A model generated the notes under the pieces. The model did no database searches. It saw nothing but the letters and a program-made list of their open reading frames with translations, and had not been told where the DNA came from. The position numbers and the translations under genes were made by a program. This document shows positions 1-11,329 of a stretch of 64,000 nt of DNA, one piece after another. Every line of letters starts with the position of its first letter. Position 1 is the stretch's first letter. Source of the stretch: Dipteris shenzhenensis (taxonomy: Eukaryota > Polypodiophyta > Polypodiopsida > Gleicheniales); NCBI GenBank assembly GCA_047967505.1, contig CM106540.1; one strand, written 5' to 3'.

Positions 1-559
1 TGCTAGGGCCTCCTTGGGCCTATGGCATAATCACCATCTGCCATGCCATTCTAGCTCTAGTGCTCTAGGTGCTAGGGCCTCCTTGGTCTTGTGGCATAAT
101 CACTAGCTTGCAAGGGCCTCCTCAGGAGTTCCTTGTCCCTGTCACTATCTACCATGCCATCCTAGCTCAAGTGCTATGTGTGCCATCCAATCTTGCCAAA
201 AGGAAGTTGTGCACCAAGTGCCTCAGCTAGCCCATGGAACTCTTGTGAGAGCACCAACATGAGGCTATGTACATGGTTGTGGCAAGGAGGACCTAGTTGG
301 CCAATAGGGCCCTGCTTGCTGAATAAAGAGAGTTTGGCCGAGCTGCAATATAGAGGCTTGCACCACACACTTTCTAGGACTAGGGCAATCTATTGCTCTG
401 CGAAATTTCCATGCCCACTTGGCATCCAAAATATCTCACTGTCTACCCCCTTGGAATTCATCTAAAAATTAGGGCTATCCCCTAATCTCAAACCTCTTGG
501 GCCTCCTCATTTTCTATAAGAAAACCAACCAATTTTATCTAGTTAATCTTGGCCCATGA

Positions 560-1300
560 TGCACCATACTAAGTGGCTAGAGCTTCCTTGACTGCCTCAA
601 GGCTCGCTACACAGCCCTCCACATAAAGTGTTGTGTCATTTGCAAACTTTGAGTCTAGCAACTCCTCTTCCTATCTAATCGGGATTCTCATCTTTTTCAG
701 GCCCCTAGCCTGAGAGTGCAAAAAATAGCCCAAAACCTTTGCTACAAAAAGGGAAAGAAGGGGATGAGTGGGTATCCTTGTCAAATAGGAAAGAGAGAAT
801 GCCTACTTGTATGAACACTAACAAGCATCTAACTAGAACTCCCTATATACAAGGATTAGACCCCTCTGATCCATCTATCTAAAAAACATAAACACTGCAT
901 GGTGCCCTCTAGGAAAGACCAATCCACCCTATCATAGGCCACCTCACAATCCAAGAGAAGGATAGCAAGAGGTCTAGATCCTCCTGAAAGGTAAAGATGT
1001 TATCTAGGATACTATGTCTTAGAGAAACCTTGTTTGCATGTCATGAATGATGTCCACTAGATGGGGCCGTAGCCCTAGTTTGAAGACCTTGGTAAGAACT
1101 TGTATGTAGTGTAAGATGATCAGCCTCCACTATTGTAAATTAGCCCTATCATCCATCCTTGACTCAAAGACTATGAAAGGGATCTAGCATCGAAGATCTT
1201 CTAAAATGCTAGTCAAAGAGGGTGCAAATGTACTCTCGAAAGCACTTAAAGAATGCCAATGTCAATATGTCTTCTCTAGGGCATTTCTATGGGGCAAGGT
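560..1300 (-). pseudogene. LINE reverse transcriptase domain, decayed
   Basis: On the minus strand three classic blocks of non-LTR reverse transcriptase are seen in order: LLDCEVAYDRVDW (about 955-919), QGYPLIPF (about 782-752) and FANDTTLY (about 648-621). The last is the catalytic FADD box with its first aspartate replaced by asparagine. That change, with the in-frame stops, marks an inactive copy. The block order confirms the minus orientation of the whole LINE. Confidence 0.8.
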
Positions 1301-2139
1301 CCTTGAGGGACTCCAAGAGTTCCTCATCCATGAAAGGTATCTCTAACTATCTCTACATGCTCTGAGACACCACTACTAGAATGTGGGCCTAGATAGCCTC
1401 CCTGGCTGCTATAAGCATGAGGAGGACTTCTTTGCCTTAAACAAACCCGTGTAGAAGTATATGGTCATCTCAATATCTCCTGGGGCTCCAAATACATATT
1501 ATCACGTGCATCTCTTAATCACTACAATTGCATCCCCTATGGCCTAAAAGACTTGCTTGGTCATCCTGTCACCCTACTGAATGCATCAAGCACTAGCTAC
1601 ATGGTAGGAGAACTCTACATGACAGATCTCTATATCTTGGAGGTCAAGCCATATCCACTCTTGTGTCTCTACCAACCACCACTGCAAACCTAGGACTTGC
1701 TCTCTAAGATGCTCAGTGGAGGCAGGTCCCATCTCAAAGCTCTCTCACATGCTTGAACAAGATGGTAGCAACATAGAGCTTGGGACTGCATCTCCTCATT
1801 GCTTTAGATAGCATCTACTACCCATAGGTCCCACCCTCCCTCTGGGGGGCCACCAACCACTGACTGATGCCAAACCTCTATAACTACCTTGTGTACCTCT
1901 TGATCTTGTATATTAGGGAGTTTGAAATGTGTATTTCTCCCATGATGGGGTTGCTATAGTTGTAGAATGATTAGAGAACAATCACACGATGTGGTGCTTG
2001 CTAGGATGCTAATAGATTCTCCCTTTTATAGCACCCAATCCCCAACATCAAACTTGTCTAGCCTCTCCAAAAGTCCATTATGAAAGTGTTGTAGAAGTGG
2101 AGGTTTCCTAGAAGTCTTGAAAACTCCACCTCGCACTAG

Positions 2140-2690
2140 GGATCTTCTCCATAGGTCAAAAAGATAAACGACTCCCATGTATCCCTTTCAATAGACGAAA
2201 TCTCTAAGAAAGATGTTCTACTCTACTTGTCCTTCCCAAACTCTAAGTTGTTGAAGTCTCCTCCGACAATCCAGGAGTCTACATTTGGGAGGCTCTACAT
2301 CAGATGCCTCCAAAAAGTAGGGTGCTATTGCCTACAAGAAATGGCATAGACATTCAAGATGCCTATCCTAGAGTCACTAGAATGCATACCAATCCAAATT
2401 GTCATGCGTGTGATTAGCTCTCCGTGATCATAAACATCCGCTTCCACTACCCATGATACTTATATGTAAACCCTCCCATTCCTACCCAACTACTAAGGAT
2501 CAAACCTCCAAACCTCTGCTTGGTAGGAGACATTACCAATGCATGACATTTGGTGCTGAGAACATATGCTCTATCCAACCACATCCCTCTACAACTCTTT
2601 GATGGAATATAAGATATGTCGGTTGCTAATGCACCCAGTCATGGAGCCCATGCATGTTCCAAATCATGGGGAAGAGGCTTGGGAGAATAG
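2140..2690 (-). pseudogene. LINE AP-type endonuclease domain, decayed
   Basis: The minus-strand translation begins near 2667 with a WNMHGLHD-like start, the usual opening of LINE ORF2 endonucleases. It contains IGILNVYA near 2360 and the diagnostic WIVGGDFNN at about 2274-2248, which corresponds to the metal-binding GDFN motif of the exonuclease-endonuclease-phosphatase family. Stops between these motifs show that it no longer encodes a protein. In a living element this domain nicks the target DNA to prime reverse transcription. Confidence 0.75.
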
Positions 2691-3830
2691 AGCTCTCTTA
2701 TGGGTGGAAGCCTTCACCATCACAAATGAGTTTTTGGTTTTCAAAGGGGGCTTGGAGGGGAGTAGTTTATATCTATGTATTGACATACTAAGGGCATGAA
2801 AAAATCCACACCTACATTGAGTTCCCACTACATCAAGAAAGATACATCTATGCCCATCTTGGTTGCACACTGATGGAGTGACCTATGTGTAACGTGTGTA
2901 AACTATACCTTTGGTATTAAGCAAATTATTCCCATTCTTGCGAAGCCTATGTGGCCTCCTATGCCTGGCCTATCCTCATGGAGAAACCAAGATAAAAAGT
3001 GGTACATTCACCATGGTTGAGCCAAATATCAATTTCTTGAGGGCATCCACTTTACCATCATATAGAACATTTGCTGCTTCATCATACAATTGAATAAAAT
3101 GGGGGTCGACTTCTCCTCACACTTGTGGAGGAAAAGATGAAACCCCAAAAAGGGCTAGTGCAAGAAACAACCACTCAAATTGAGCTCCCTTTGTGAGGCT
3201 ACAAAATTGTGAGTGTCATTTCCAAGGTGAGGGGATACTCATCTAGTATCTCAAGATAATTCCACATCCAATCTCTAGACATCCCTCAGTGTAAGGGGTG
3301 CCCAAGATGGGGCTTTAGACCAGGAAGTTGAGGAATAAGTTGCATGAGAATGACTTCTATTAGGAGTCAGAGTCTTGAAGATGAGAGGGGGAGGATTGGA
3401 GGTTGGAGCCTTAGGGGGAGGATGATACTTTGCCATGTCCTTGCCTAGGGGCTTCAGGTTAGGACTAGGATTAGGGGGGAAAGAGGAGGAAGAAGAGTGA
3501 TTGATGCTACTGATGAGAGAAGGAGAAGAGATATGGAGAGCTAGAGGGAGGGAGGTGAGTAGTGAGAGTGACTGCGACTGGGTGGGCAGAAGGGGGGAAG
3601 AAGAAGATGGAGGGGGGGGAGGGATAATCAATGGGGGACAGGGGAAGGGATATCTACAGTAGTGGTCACCAAGGCTGAGCCCCCCCCCCAATCTTGTTGC
3701 TGTGCCAACTCTTAGGTGCTCTATCCTCTTACTAATAGGGGTTTTTCATGAACATAAAAAATTTTCATCCTCTGACATGCGAGGGAAGTCTACTATGGAA
3801 TCCTTTGACTGCATCCTTGGGGCCTAGGGG

Positions 3831-6375
3831 CTACCTCACTATTTGCCCTTGCATGCTCATGGAGTCTACAATTCTTGAGATCTTGCTTGCTAGGGAAACC
3901 AAGTCCCAAGTCTTATTCTTCATAAGTGAACTCATCTCTAATTGCATAGCATACTCCCACTTACATTGATCCTCACGCATCATAGCCTCTCTATAGCAAG
4001 AAGGCTCCCCGCAATCAGTAAGCATCACACAAACCTATTAAGCGGTCTAGTCACTCTAGATGATCTTCTCAAGGGCATTTCAGCTTGCTGTCCCACCTGC
4101 ATATCAGTGACATTTGGCTCATCATTTCCACTAATAGATGATCCATCATCTACCCTTGATTGTATACCTATGGGAGTATTTGGTGGTACCATTTCTTGCA
4201 CATTTGGTGCATGGACAACTTGCTATCTATCAACATATGTAGGTGGATTCACATCCTGGAAAGTGATTCTCCTCATTTCAACATCCCTCATGGGTGCCTT
4301 ATGCATCTTCTTCTCATTGAAGACTACATCATGGCTGCGTATGATCTTCTTTGCTTCTAGATCCCAGAGATGATAGCCCATCTCTCCACTTTCACCATAA
4401 CCCAGAAAGATGCATTTCCTAGACTTAGGATCTAGCTTCTTTCGAAGCTCTTTTGGCACATGTGCATATGCATCACACCCAAATATACGCAAAAGAGAGT
4501 AGGAGGGCTTCTTGCCACTCCATGCCTCTTCAATAATACCACCATCCAAACTCTTACTAGGTGATCTATTGATCACATGCACTGCAGTGTTCATTGCCTC
4601 AGCCCAAAAACCACCATAAAGACTTGCATTGGAAAGCATGCATTGCAATTTTTCTTGAATGATATGGTTCATCTTTTTTGCAACTAGATTTTGCTTTGGA
4701 GTATGAGGGGATGTGAGCTCCCTCTTAATCCCATGTGTATCACAGAAATGTTAAAAGTCATGAGAGAGATACTCTCCACCATTGCCAGTCCATAGGCATT
4801 TAAGCTTTCTACTTGACTGATTCTCAATCAAGGCCAGCCATTTCTAAAATACTTGGAACACATCACTCTTCTGAGCTATAGCATAAGCCCACACTTTCCT
4901 AGTTGCATCATCAATGAATGTCACATAGTATTTAGCTCTGCCTAATGACCGTGTAGGCATGGGACCACATATGCATGACTGCACCAAATTAAGCTTTTCA
5001 AACTCTTTCTTTCCCCTTCTTTTATGGGCTGATTTAGTCTGCTTTCCATAGAGACAGTGCTCACAAAATTCAAAATCATAGAAACTCAAATGCGGTACAT
5101 AACCCAAACAGCATAAGAGTTTCATTCCATTCTAGCTCATGTGCCCCAACTTGCAATGCTTCAAAGAAGTGCTTGGCTGCTCGGTTATTGCAACAACATG
5201 ATCAAATACCCCTGATACATGTAAGGGATACAAAGTCCCACACTTGGAACCCCTGGCCAAAAGCATAGAGCCCTTCTGAATTTTCCAACTCTGAAAGCCA
5301 AAAGTGGTGTGAAAACTAGCATCATCTAGCTGACCCACTGAAATAAGACTCTTGGTCAACTTAGGCACATGTCTCACATGTTTCAAAATAAATGCAGTAA
5401 CATGGAATGAAGCACCAAAATCCAAAATCCAATCCTAGGAATATGCATCATCTAAAGTGATAAGCAACTCTGCAGATAAAGTAGACATGAAGAGAACGTC
5501 ATTGTCACTATCATGTGTGACTGCATTGATCTCCTCGATCTTCACTTTTCCTTTGTCCTCCCTTGGACTCTCTTCCTTTTGATTTGCACCCCAATTTGCA
5601 TTCTTTTTCTTATCCTTTTGCTCTCTTTTTAGCTTGTAGCAATCCTTTTTCATATGGTGCTTCTTGCCACAGTGGTAACACTCAATGTTCTATGCCCTAG
5701 ATTTGCTATGAGACTTCCCTCTTTCTTGGGCTTCCCCCCTGAACTACTGCCCCTTTGCACATTTAAGGCTGCATCTTGCTTGTTGCCATCCATAGACTTC
5801 TGTCTAATCTCCTTGGCCAACAAGCTACCCACAACATCATCAAATTTCAGTACTCCACTAGGTGCACAGTTACTGACAGATGTACGGAAGGTATCCCATG
5901 AGGATGGAAATGAACATAAGAGAAATATTGCCTTAGTCTTCGCATCAAAATTCATCTTCTGAGCCTGAAGCTAGCTGAAAATAATATTGAATTCATTCAA
6001 GTGAGAAGCAATGGGGACCCTTTCCTTCATCTGCAGCTCAAAAAACCTCTTCATGAGGTAAACTTTATTAGAGGCAGTTTCCTTCTCATAAGTGGCACAC
6101 AGTTTCTTCCACAAATCTTCCGTAGTCTGCTCATTCACTACTGTGAAATAAACTGACTCTAAAAGATGAAGTCTAATAGTAAACTTTGCTAATGCATCCA
6201 ACTCATTCCAGTCATCCTCAAACATATTTACAGGCTTAGCTTCGATCCCTACCAAGGGTTTAATCTACTTCTTTTGAATAAGCACATCCCTTATCTATTC
6301 TTCCACAAAGAAAAGTTTGTCCCATCAAACTTTTAATGTTGAAAAACTCCTTTTCAGACATGGAAGAGGATGCCA
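3831..6375 (-). pseudogene. Copia gag-pol remnant (gag, protease, integrase)
   Basis: Minus-strand frames interrupted by stops and shifts give, in order, a gag start (MASSSMSEKEF at about 6375), a UBN2-type gag body (about 6255-5655), a basic region where the zinc knuckle belongs (about 5650), a protease remnant with DFGASFHVT (about 5420), the GAG-pre-integrase region, an integrase core with FIDDATRKVWAYA (about 4900), and SLYGGFWAEAMNTAVHVINRSP (about 4600). A YGESGEMGYHLWD segment follows near 4390 and the LTDCGEPSCYREA stretch near 4020. The protein is typical of Tork/Tnt1-like copia elements but cannot be expressed as one polyprotein. Nothing of the RT YVDD box remains. Confidence 0.82.
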
Positions 6376-7494
6376 TGATGCAAATAAAGCAAAATCCCAA
6401 ATGCTAGTGCCTGTAAGAGAGAATCACACCAAATACCAGGTGCACCCAAATGTGTATGCGACAATAGAGTGAAATATCACCAAAACTCAAAGCTCAAAGC
6501 ATCAAAATATGCAGCTGACTCATGTGCATGTGCTATGCATCCATATGAGCAAATCTGGCCCAAAAGAAAATGCCAACTGCAATGGCAATCCAAAATGCCA
6601 GTAAGTGCCAAATGGCTCAAGCATAAACACCATCCATGGGCATACGCATCAATAATATCTCATCCAAGAGAGCATAACACTATCAGTGCATCACCTACAA
6701 TGTGTCAAAGCTGTCCCTCAGCATAATATAGCATCCATGTGCAAAGCATCCATAAAAATAGCATCCCACAAGGCAATCTGGGCCTATCAACGCATCCAAT
6801 AAGGATTGCAATGCATCCAAATGGCCTATAAATCATCCACTGCAACCCAATGCACACCACGAATGAGCACACATGGCTCATACTGCAACCAAAGTGATCT
6901 GCATAAGGTATGCTTAAGAAATCATAGTCCCACGAAAAAGACCGCTATTGAAAATAGAACCTGAGATGCCTCAAAACATGAGCGCCATTGCATAATCAGA
7001 CTCAGCAAGAAAATCTACAAATATCTCTCTTCCACCGAAACTTTTTGTAAACTCCACCGGAGTGCCAATGATGAGCAACATAGAAGTTTTAGGACCTCCT
7101 AAGTCCACCGGAACAAACAAATCTACAAATGGTTGCTCCAAACTTGAGTTCCAACACCCAGGCAGAAAAACGCAGAAATTGACATAGTGAGTCAAGAATC
7201 CAATGAAATGATCCCAGATTCAAGAATGAAGGTGTTTCCAAGCTCCTTAAGTGAAGTGGACACCAAAAGCAAGCAATCGAACAAAACAGGGAAAAGCTCA
7301 AAAAATGACTTTTTCTTTGAAAACACTTAATAAGCTCTCAAAACCACTTCGCAAAACCAAAGTAACTTTTCCAAAGGTTCCTTCAAGATCTCTACACACT
7401 CGAATGCAAGTAAAGTCACCCACAAAGCTTCTCCTTCCTCCCACAGAGCTGCTGAGCTTCCAAGCATTCACACACGCTTAGCTAGATCATGCAC

Positions 7495-7506
7495 GCTCTA
7501 ATACCA
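7495..7506 (-). other. Primer-binding site of the minus-strand copia relic
   Basis: The minus strand reads TGGTATTAGAGC, one change from the TGGTATCAGAGC complementary to plant initiator tRNA-Met. It sits directly after the inferred LTR end. Confidence 0.65.
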
Positions 7507-7825
7507 GTTGAGAGTGCTCTCAACGGAAGCAAGAACGGAAGAGGGAGAGAGAGAAATAGAGAGCCACACAAGTTTTGGTGGGTGTAGAACACCCTAATCT
7601 TCTTATTCATTCATTTATATATGTGTTTGAGTATTGTACATAATCGGGGTAAAGGCACAATGACCTTTGACCCCCACATCTTTAGCCCTCCCGTGATTTC
7701 TGCTCCCACCTCCCAAACAATACATTTAAGTCATTATGGCTTTTTTGGCCTTTTGACTCCTTTCACGTCTCTTTTGAGCACCTTGTTATTAGGTTTTTCC
7801 TTTTTATATACTGGGGCAAAGGTGG

Positions 7826-7863
<38 letters not shown>

Positions 7864-7914
7864 TATCCCTTCCCCCAATGGTTTTGCCACTTGCTCATTA
7901 GATCTCACCTCAAC
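7507..7914 (-). repeat. Putative 5' LTR of the minus-strand copia relic
   Basis: Immediately left of this segment lies TGGTATTAGAGC on the minus strand (7506-7495), matching the initiator-tRNA-Met primer-binding site used by plant copia elements. The LTR should therefore end at about 7507. Its start is placed at the TGTTGAGG found on the minus strand near 7914. It contains an AC microsatellite (7828-7860). No second LTR survives in the window, so the outer boundary is inference. Confidence 0.5.
7828..7860. repeat. (AC)n microsatellite
   Basis: An uninterrupted AC dinucleotide run lies inside the putative LTR of the copia relic. Confidence 0.95.
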
Positions 7915-8062
7915 AACCCCCCTTAATTTCCCTAATTTATTTTCCCTCAAACTCCCTTATTCTCCCCTTTATTTGTCTCTAATTTTCTCCATATTTTTTT
8001 TAAAAATCTCCCTTGTTTTTCCTAATCTCTCTCTCTCTCTCTCTCTCTCTACCCTCCCCCTG

Positions 8063-8121
<59 letters not shown>

Positions 8122-9620
8122 CTCTTCTCATTTCTCTCTCTCCCTCTCTCTATTGTCTCTTCATTTCTCTCCCAAACCTCATATCTCTTCATTTCTCGTT
8201 ATTTTTTAATCTCTACTTTTTCCTCTCTCAAACCCCCCCTCTCTCTCTACCCTTGCTATTCCTCTCTCCAACCCCTTTGTATCTCTTTCTATGCTATCTC
8301 CCTCTTTATCTATTCCTAAATCCCTTTAATTAAAACCCCTAATCCTATTTACTACCAAAACTCCCCTCTAACTAACCCAAATTAACCTAATGCTCTATTC
8401 CCCCGACCCTCTATTATCCTGGCCCTCTCCGACCCATGGCCGATAAAAAGTATCCTAATCTATGCTATGTCCTCCGTATTTCCTCTAATGATTGTCTACC
8501 CGCTATTATCTAGCCCTTGCCACCTCATTGCTCATACTAGCTACTAGTTTCTACCTTGCAATCTCCATTCCGCTATGCATTTTATGCTGCCCATTACCCA
8601 AGTCATTACTTCACAAAAATCCCGTGTGGTTCTTCGTGCACCATCATTGGATGGTCTGCCTGCTACCTCTACTTGTACAATGTAGACTTCTACCCCTCGT
8701 GGCCTACACACCTGCGGCTTGCTTCCCGCTATAAACTGGTCACTTGCCTTACACAGTCTAACAACGACAACCATGGCCCATGTTATTCCCCAATGACAAC
8801 CCCCCGGTATGCCTATGCCTTCTGCTTTAGGCCCTAAGGCTCTGCCTCCCCTTTCGACCTTTTCATCTTTACCTGCAAAATGAACTCACAGGTCTTTGTA
8901 TTTCTTACTTTTCCATTAATTCCCTTCCCCCCTTCCTTCATTTATTGTCCTCACGTGCTCCCCCCTACCTTTCTTCTCAATTTACATATATTTATATTTC
9001 TCTTCCAGCCCCCCCCCTCCCCCTCCCTATTTACTTAACTTTCTCTTCTTTTCCCTCCCCCCCTTTCTATTTACTTATCCTTTTAGCAAGGGTTTTTTCT
9101 TTTCCCTCCTTACCCTTATTTTTTCAATTTCTCCCTCCATTTTCTCTATAATCTCAACTTATCTATCTATTTATTTATGTTCCTAATCTATCTATCTCCC
9201 TTAACCCCCCACCCACTATTTCTTTAGGCTTTAATCTAACTCTTTCCAATTTCTTCCCCCTCCTTTCCTATTGCCTTCAAAATTTCACCTCTTGCTTATT
9301 GTCTTTCTCACACCCCCCCAGCCACTTACCATCCTTCCCTTCCTGGTTTTTTTCTTTCCCCATCTTGGTTTTTTCCTCCCCCTTCTCTCTATTATGTAAT
9401 TCTCCCTTTACCTTTTTCCCTCCCCCTTATTTATTTATTTAATTACCTCTGATAATGCTCCCTTTTCAGATTCCCCTTGTATCTTCCCTTTACAATTTCC
9501 CTCAAGTAATTTTTCCCACCTTCCATACTCTCAACACTTTGATCAATTTTTCAGTACATTTCCCCTTCCCCTCCGTTTTTACCTCAAGCTAATTTACCCT
9601 AGCATATTCATCTCAGTTCA
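7900..9620. repeat. About 1.7 kb of C+T-rich DNA with CT microsatellites
   Basis: The plus strand is overwhelmingly pyrimidine over this stretch. Perfect CT runs lie at 8026-8050 and 8066-8118, followed by irregular blocks of CCCTCT, TTTCCC and similar words. Open frames here translate to serine/leucine/phenylalanine strings and are artefacts of composition. No gene or mobile-element domain is visible. Confidence 0.85.
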
Positions 9621-10038
9621 CTCACCCCACTCCACAAGTTATAAACCCACACTTTTACACATTTAACACCATAACGAGCTATCTAAGTCTATGTTTAAGC
9701 TACTTTTTTATTGTGACCCCCATAACAAGGGAGGGGTGTCTATGACACTTGTCTTCCCAATCAAAGTTAAGCTGGTTCTCACCATATTTTCTTGTTGGAT
9801 GGTGGCAGGTAGGCAGACTCCCCTCTTCGATAAAAGTGATGCTTGCCAAGAATTTTTAAGCTCAACTTTCATACAGTTTCCACAAAGTCATTTCTACAAA
9901 AATGCCCACTACTAGTTTCCTCTATAAACAGGGATTCACCGACTTGTACAAACTTTTTCGTTAATGCAATTAGTCCTATTTCATTGTCTTGCTTCGCTCT
10001 TTTGTCTTTTCACTATGCAAAGGGGTGTTGTTATGTCT

Positions 10039-10100
10039 TACACACACACACGCGCATGTGCACGCACACACACACACACACGCACACACACATGCATGCA
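10039..10100. repeat. (CA)n microsatellite, interrupted
   Basis: CA repeats with CG and TG interruptions. Nothing else is recognisable between about 9620 and 10900, apart from a GAA/GAT-rich patch at 10850-10900. Confidence 0.9.
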
Positions 10101-10933
10101 CATTATGTTGATTGTTATTGCAACCGCCTCACATTAAAGTCGACACTTAAAAAATCTAAAACCTACCCTCCCACCAATTATCTCTCAAACCCCAACGACC
10201 TCTTACAATAACTGATTTTATTATCTGAAATGTACCCTCAAACACATGTCATTATCATTCACATTGAACAATACCTAGTTATGCAAAAACAATACTCCCA
10301 AATAATGAGGAACTTTAAGCAAACTTTCTCATGGAAGGGTCTCAGTAAAAATGTATGGTATCATGTCAATGAGTAGCATGACCCATCTATGATGGCTTAG
10401 AGACCTGCTCTACTAGGTCTCAAGGTTTGGATCTCTTGATTCAAGAAATAAAATTTGAGATTTTATTTATAAATTTCAATATTACAACACTTTTCATGAA
10501 ATTTTCAAGTTGTGGATCTTGGAGGTGGCTATTGTTGGTCACACCAAACAATACCCAACCCTATTATTACACAAGTAGTAAATGGTCAAAGCACACTGGC
10601 ACTCGGGTATCTGCCCTCAGTGTCTCCAACACAAGCTGAAAGGAATTTGCAGATGGATAGGTACACAGATGGAATTGCACGGATTTTTATCGATCAGTGT
10701 AAGTGTTGGCATTTCACGTACAGTCGCAATTTCCTAGAAAGCTTGCAGCTGGAAGTTTGTCCATACTAGAGGAGTTTGCAGCTCAGAGGGTTTGGGCAAT
10801 GTCGTTTGTAGGCAGAGAACCAGGCTCTCAAAGATTTTGGGAAGAAGGAGGAAAATGGGGAAGAAGAAGATGAAGAAGAAGAAGATGATGTGGCAGAAAT
10901 GGGCTCAAGGGGGATCAAAGGGATCTAATACCA

Positions 10934-11221
10934 TGTTGGTAAATTGAAAGGAAAGCAAAGAGTGGACACAAACTCAGAATACTTGCATTATGGAATGAAG
11001 AAGAGTGAGGTCCTTAAGTAGGCACCTCATACATGCTCACTGACATCACTGATGACTTCAGAGCTCCTTAATCATCTCCTCAATCTGCTCCTAGATTCTC
11101 TCAATCATCCTATGTGGCTCTCCACCACCTAACTGTGCTTGTGGGCACCTAATTGTGCCTCTAGCACTCACACATAGAAACCAAGGTGTGCCTAAGGCAT
11201 ACACCTTGAGATATCCCATCA
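10934..11221 (-). repeat. Orphan LTR candidate with adjacent primer-binding site
   Basis: On the minus strand a TGGTATTAGATCC (10933-10921) follows a sequence that begins TGATGGGATATC at 11221 and ends TTACCAACA at 10934. TG...CA ends followed directly by an initiator-Met-type primer-binding site are typical of a copia 5' LTR. The internal region to the left (10920-10500) contains no recognisable gag or pol, and no partner LTR was found. It is probably a remnant of a deleted element. The outer boundary is uncertain. Confidence 0.45.
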
Positions 11222-11329
11222 ATCACTAGGTAGCTCTTCCACCAATACTTGATTCACGGGAGTAATTTGTGGTGGTGGTGGTTGAGGTCCCAATACTGGA
11301 GGGGGTAATTGAATATTTTGAGCCATAAA

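Larger units (their letters stand above)
1..3690 (-). mobile_element. Decayed LINE (non-LTR retrotransposon), 3' end outside the window
   Basis: Read on the minus strand, the segment shows the order of a plant LINE. A proline/serine-rich low-complexity stretch (about 3690-3275) may be the start of ORF1. An endonuclease region follows at about 2690-2140, then a reverse transcriptase at about 1300-560, and a C-terminal ORF2 stretch down to the left window edge. Many stops and frame changes interrupt every domain, so the copy is dead. Two near copies of a 69-bp unit begin at positions 1 and 70. The recognisable motifs are seen in the sequence, while the ORF1 assignment is inference. The 5' end at about 3690 lies next to the truncated copia element that starts at about 3770. 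Confidence 0.78.
3770..7914 (-). mobile_element. Truncated Ty1/copia (Tork/Tnt1-like) element, minus strand
   Basis: The element runs right to left: 5' LTR (about 7914-7507), primer-binding site (7506-7495), leader, then gag and the protease and integrase part of pol down to about 3831. Reverse transcriptase, RNase H and the 3' LTR are missing. The pol frame stops soon after a MLTDCGEPSCYREA stretch, which the intact element at 17656-23662 also contains just before its RT, so the two belong to related families. The lost end abuts the LINE 5' end at about 3690. Truncation by the neighbouring insertion or a deletion is inference. Confidence 0.82.

Noticed and set aside
3275-3691. 138-codon minus-strand frame rich in Pro/Ser
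   Set aside because: Low-complexity composition (G/A-rich plus strand). At most the start of the decayed LINE ORF1, not a gene.
7973-8333. Open frames of Ser/Leu repeats
   Set aside because: Direct translation of CT microsatellites.
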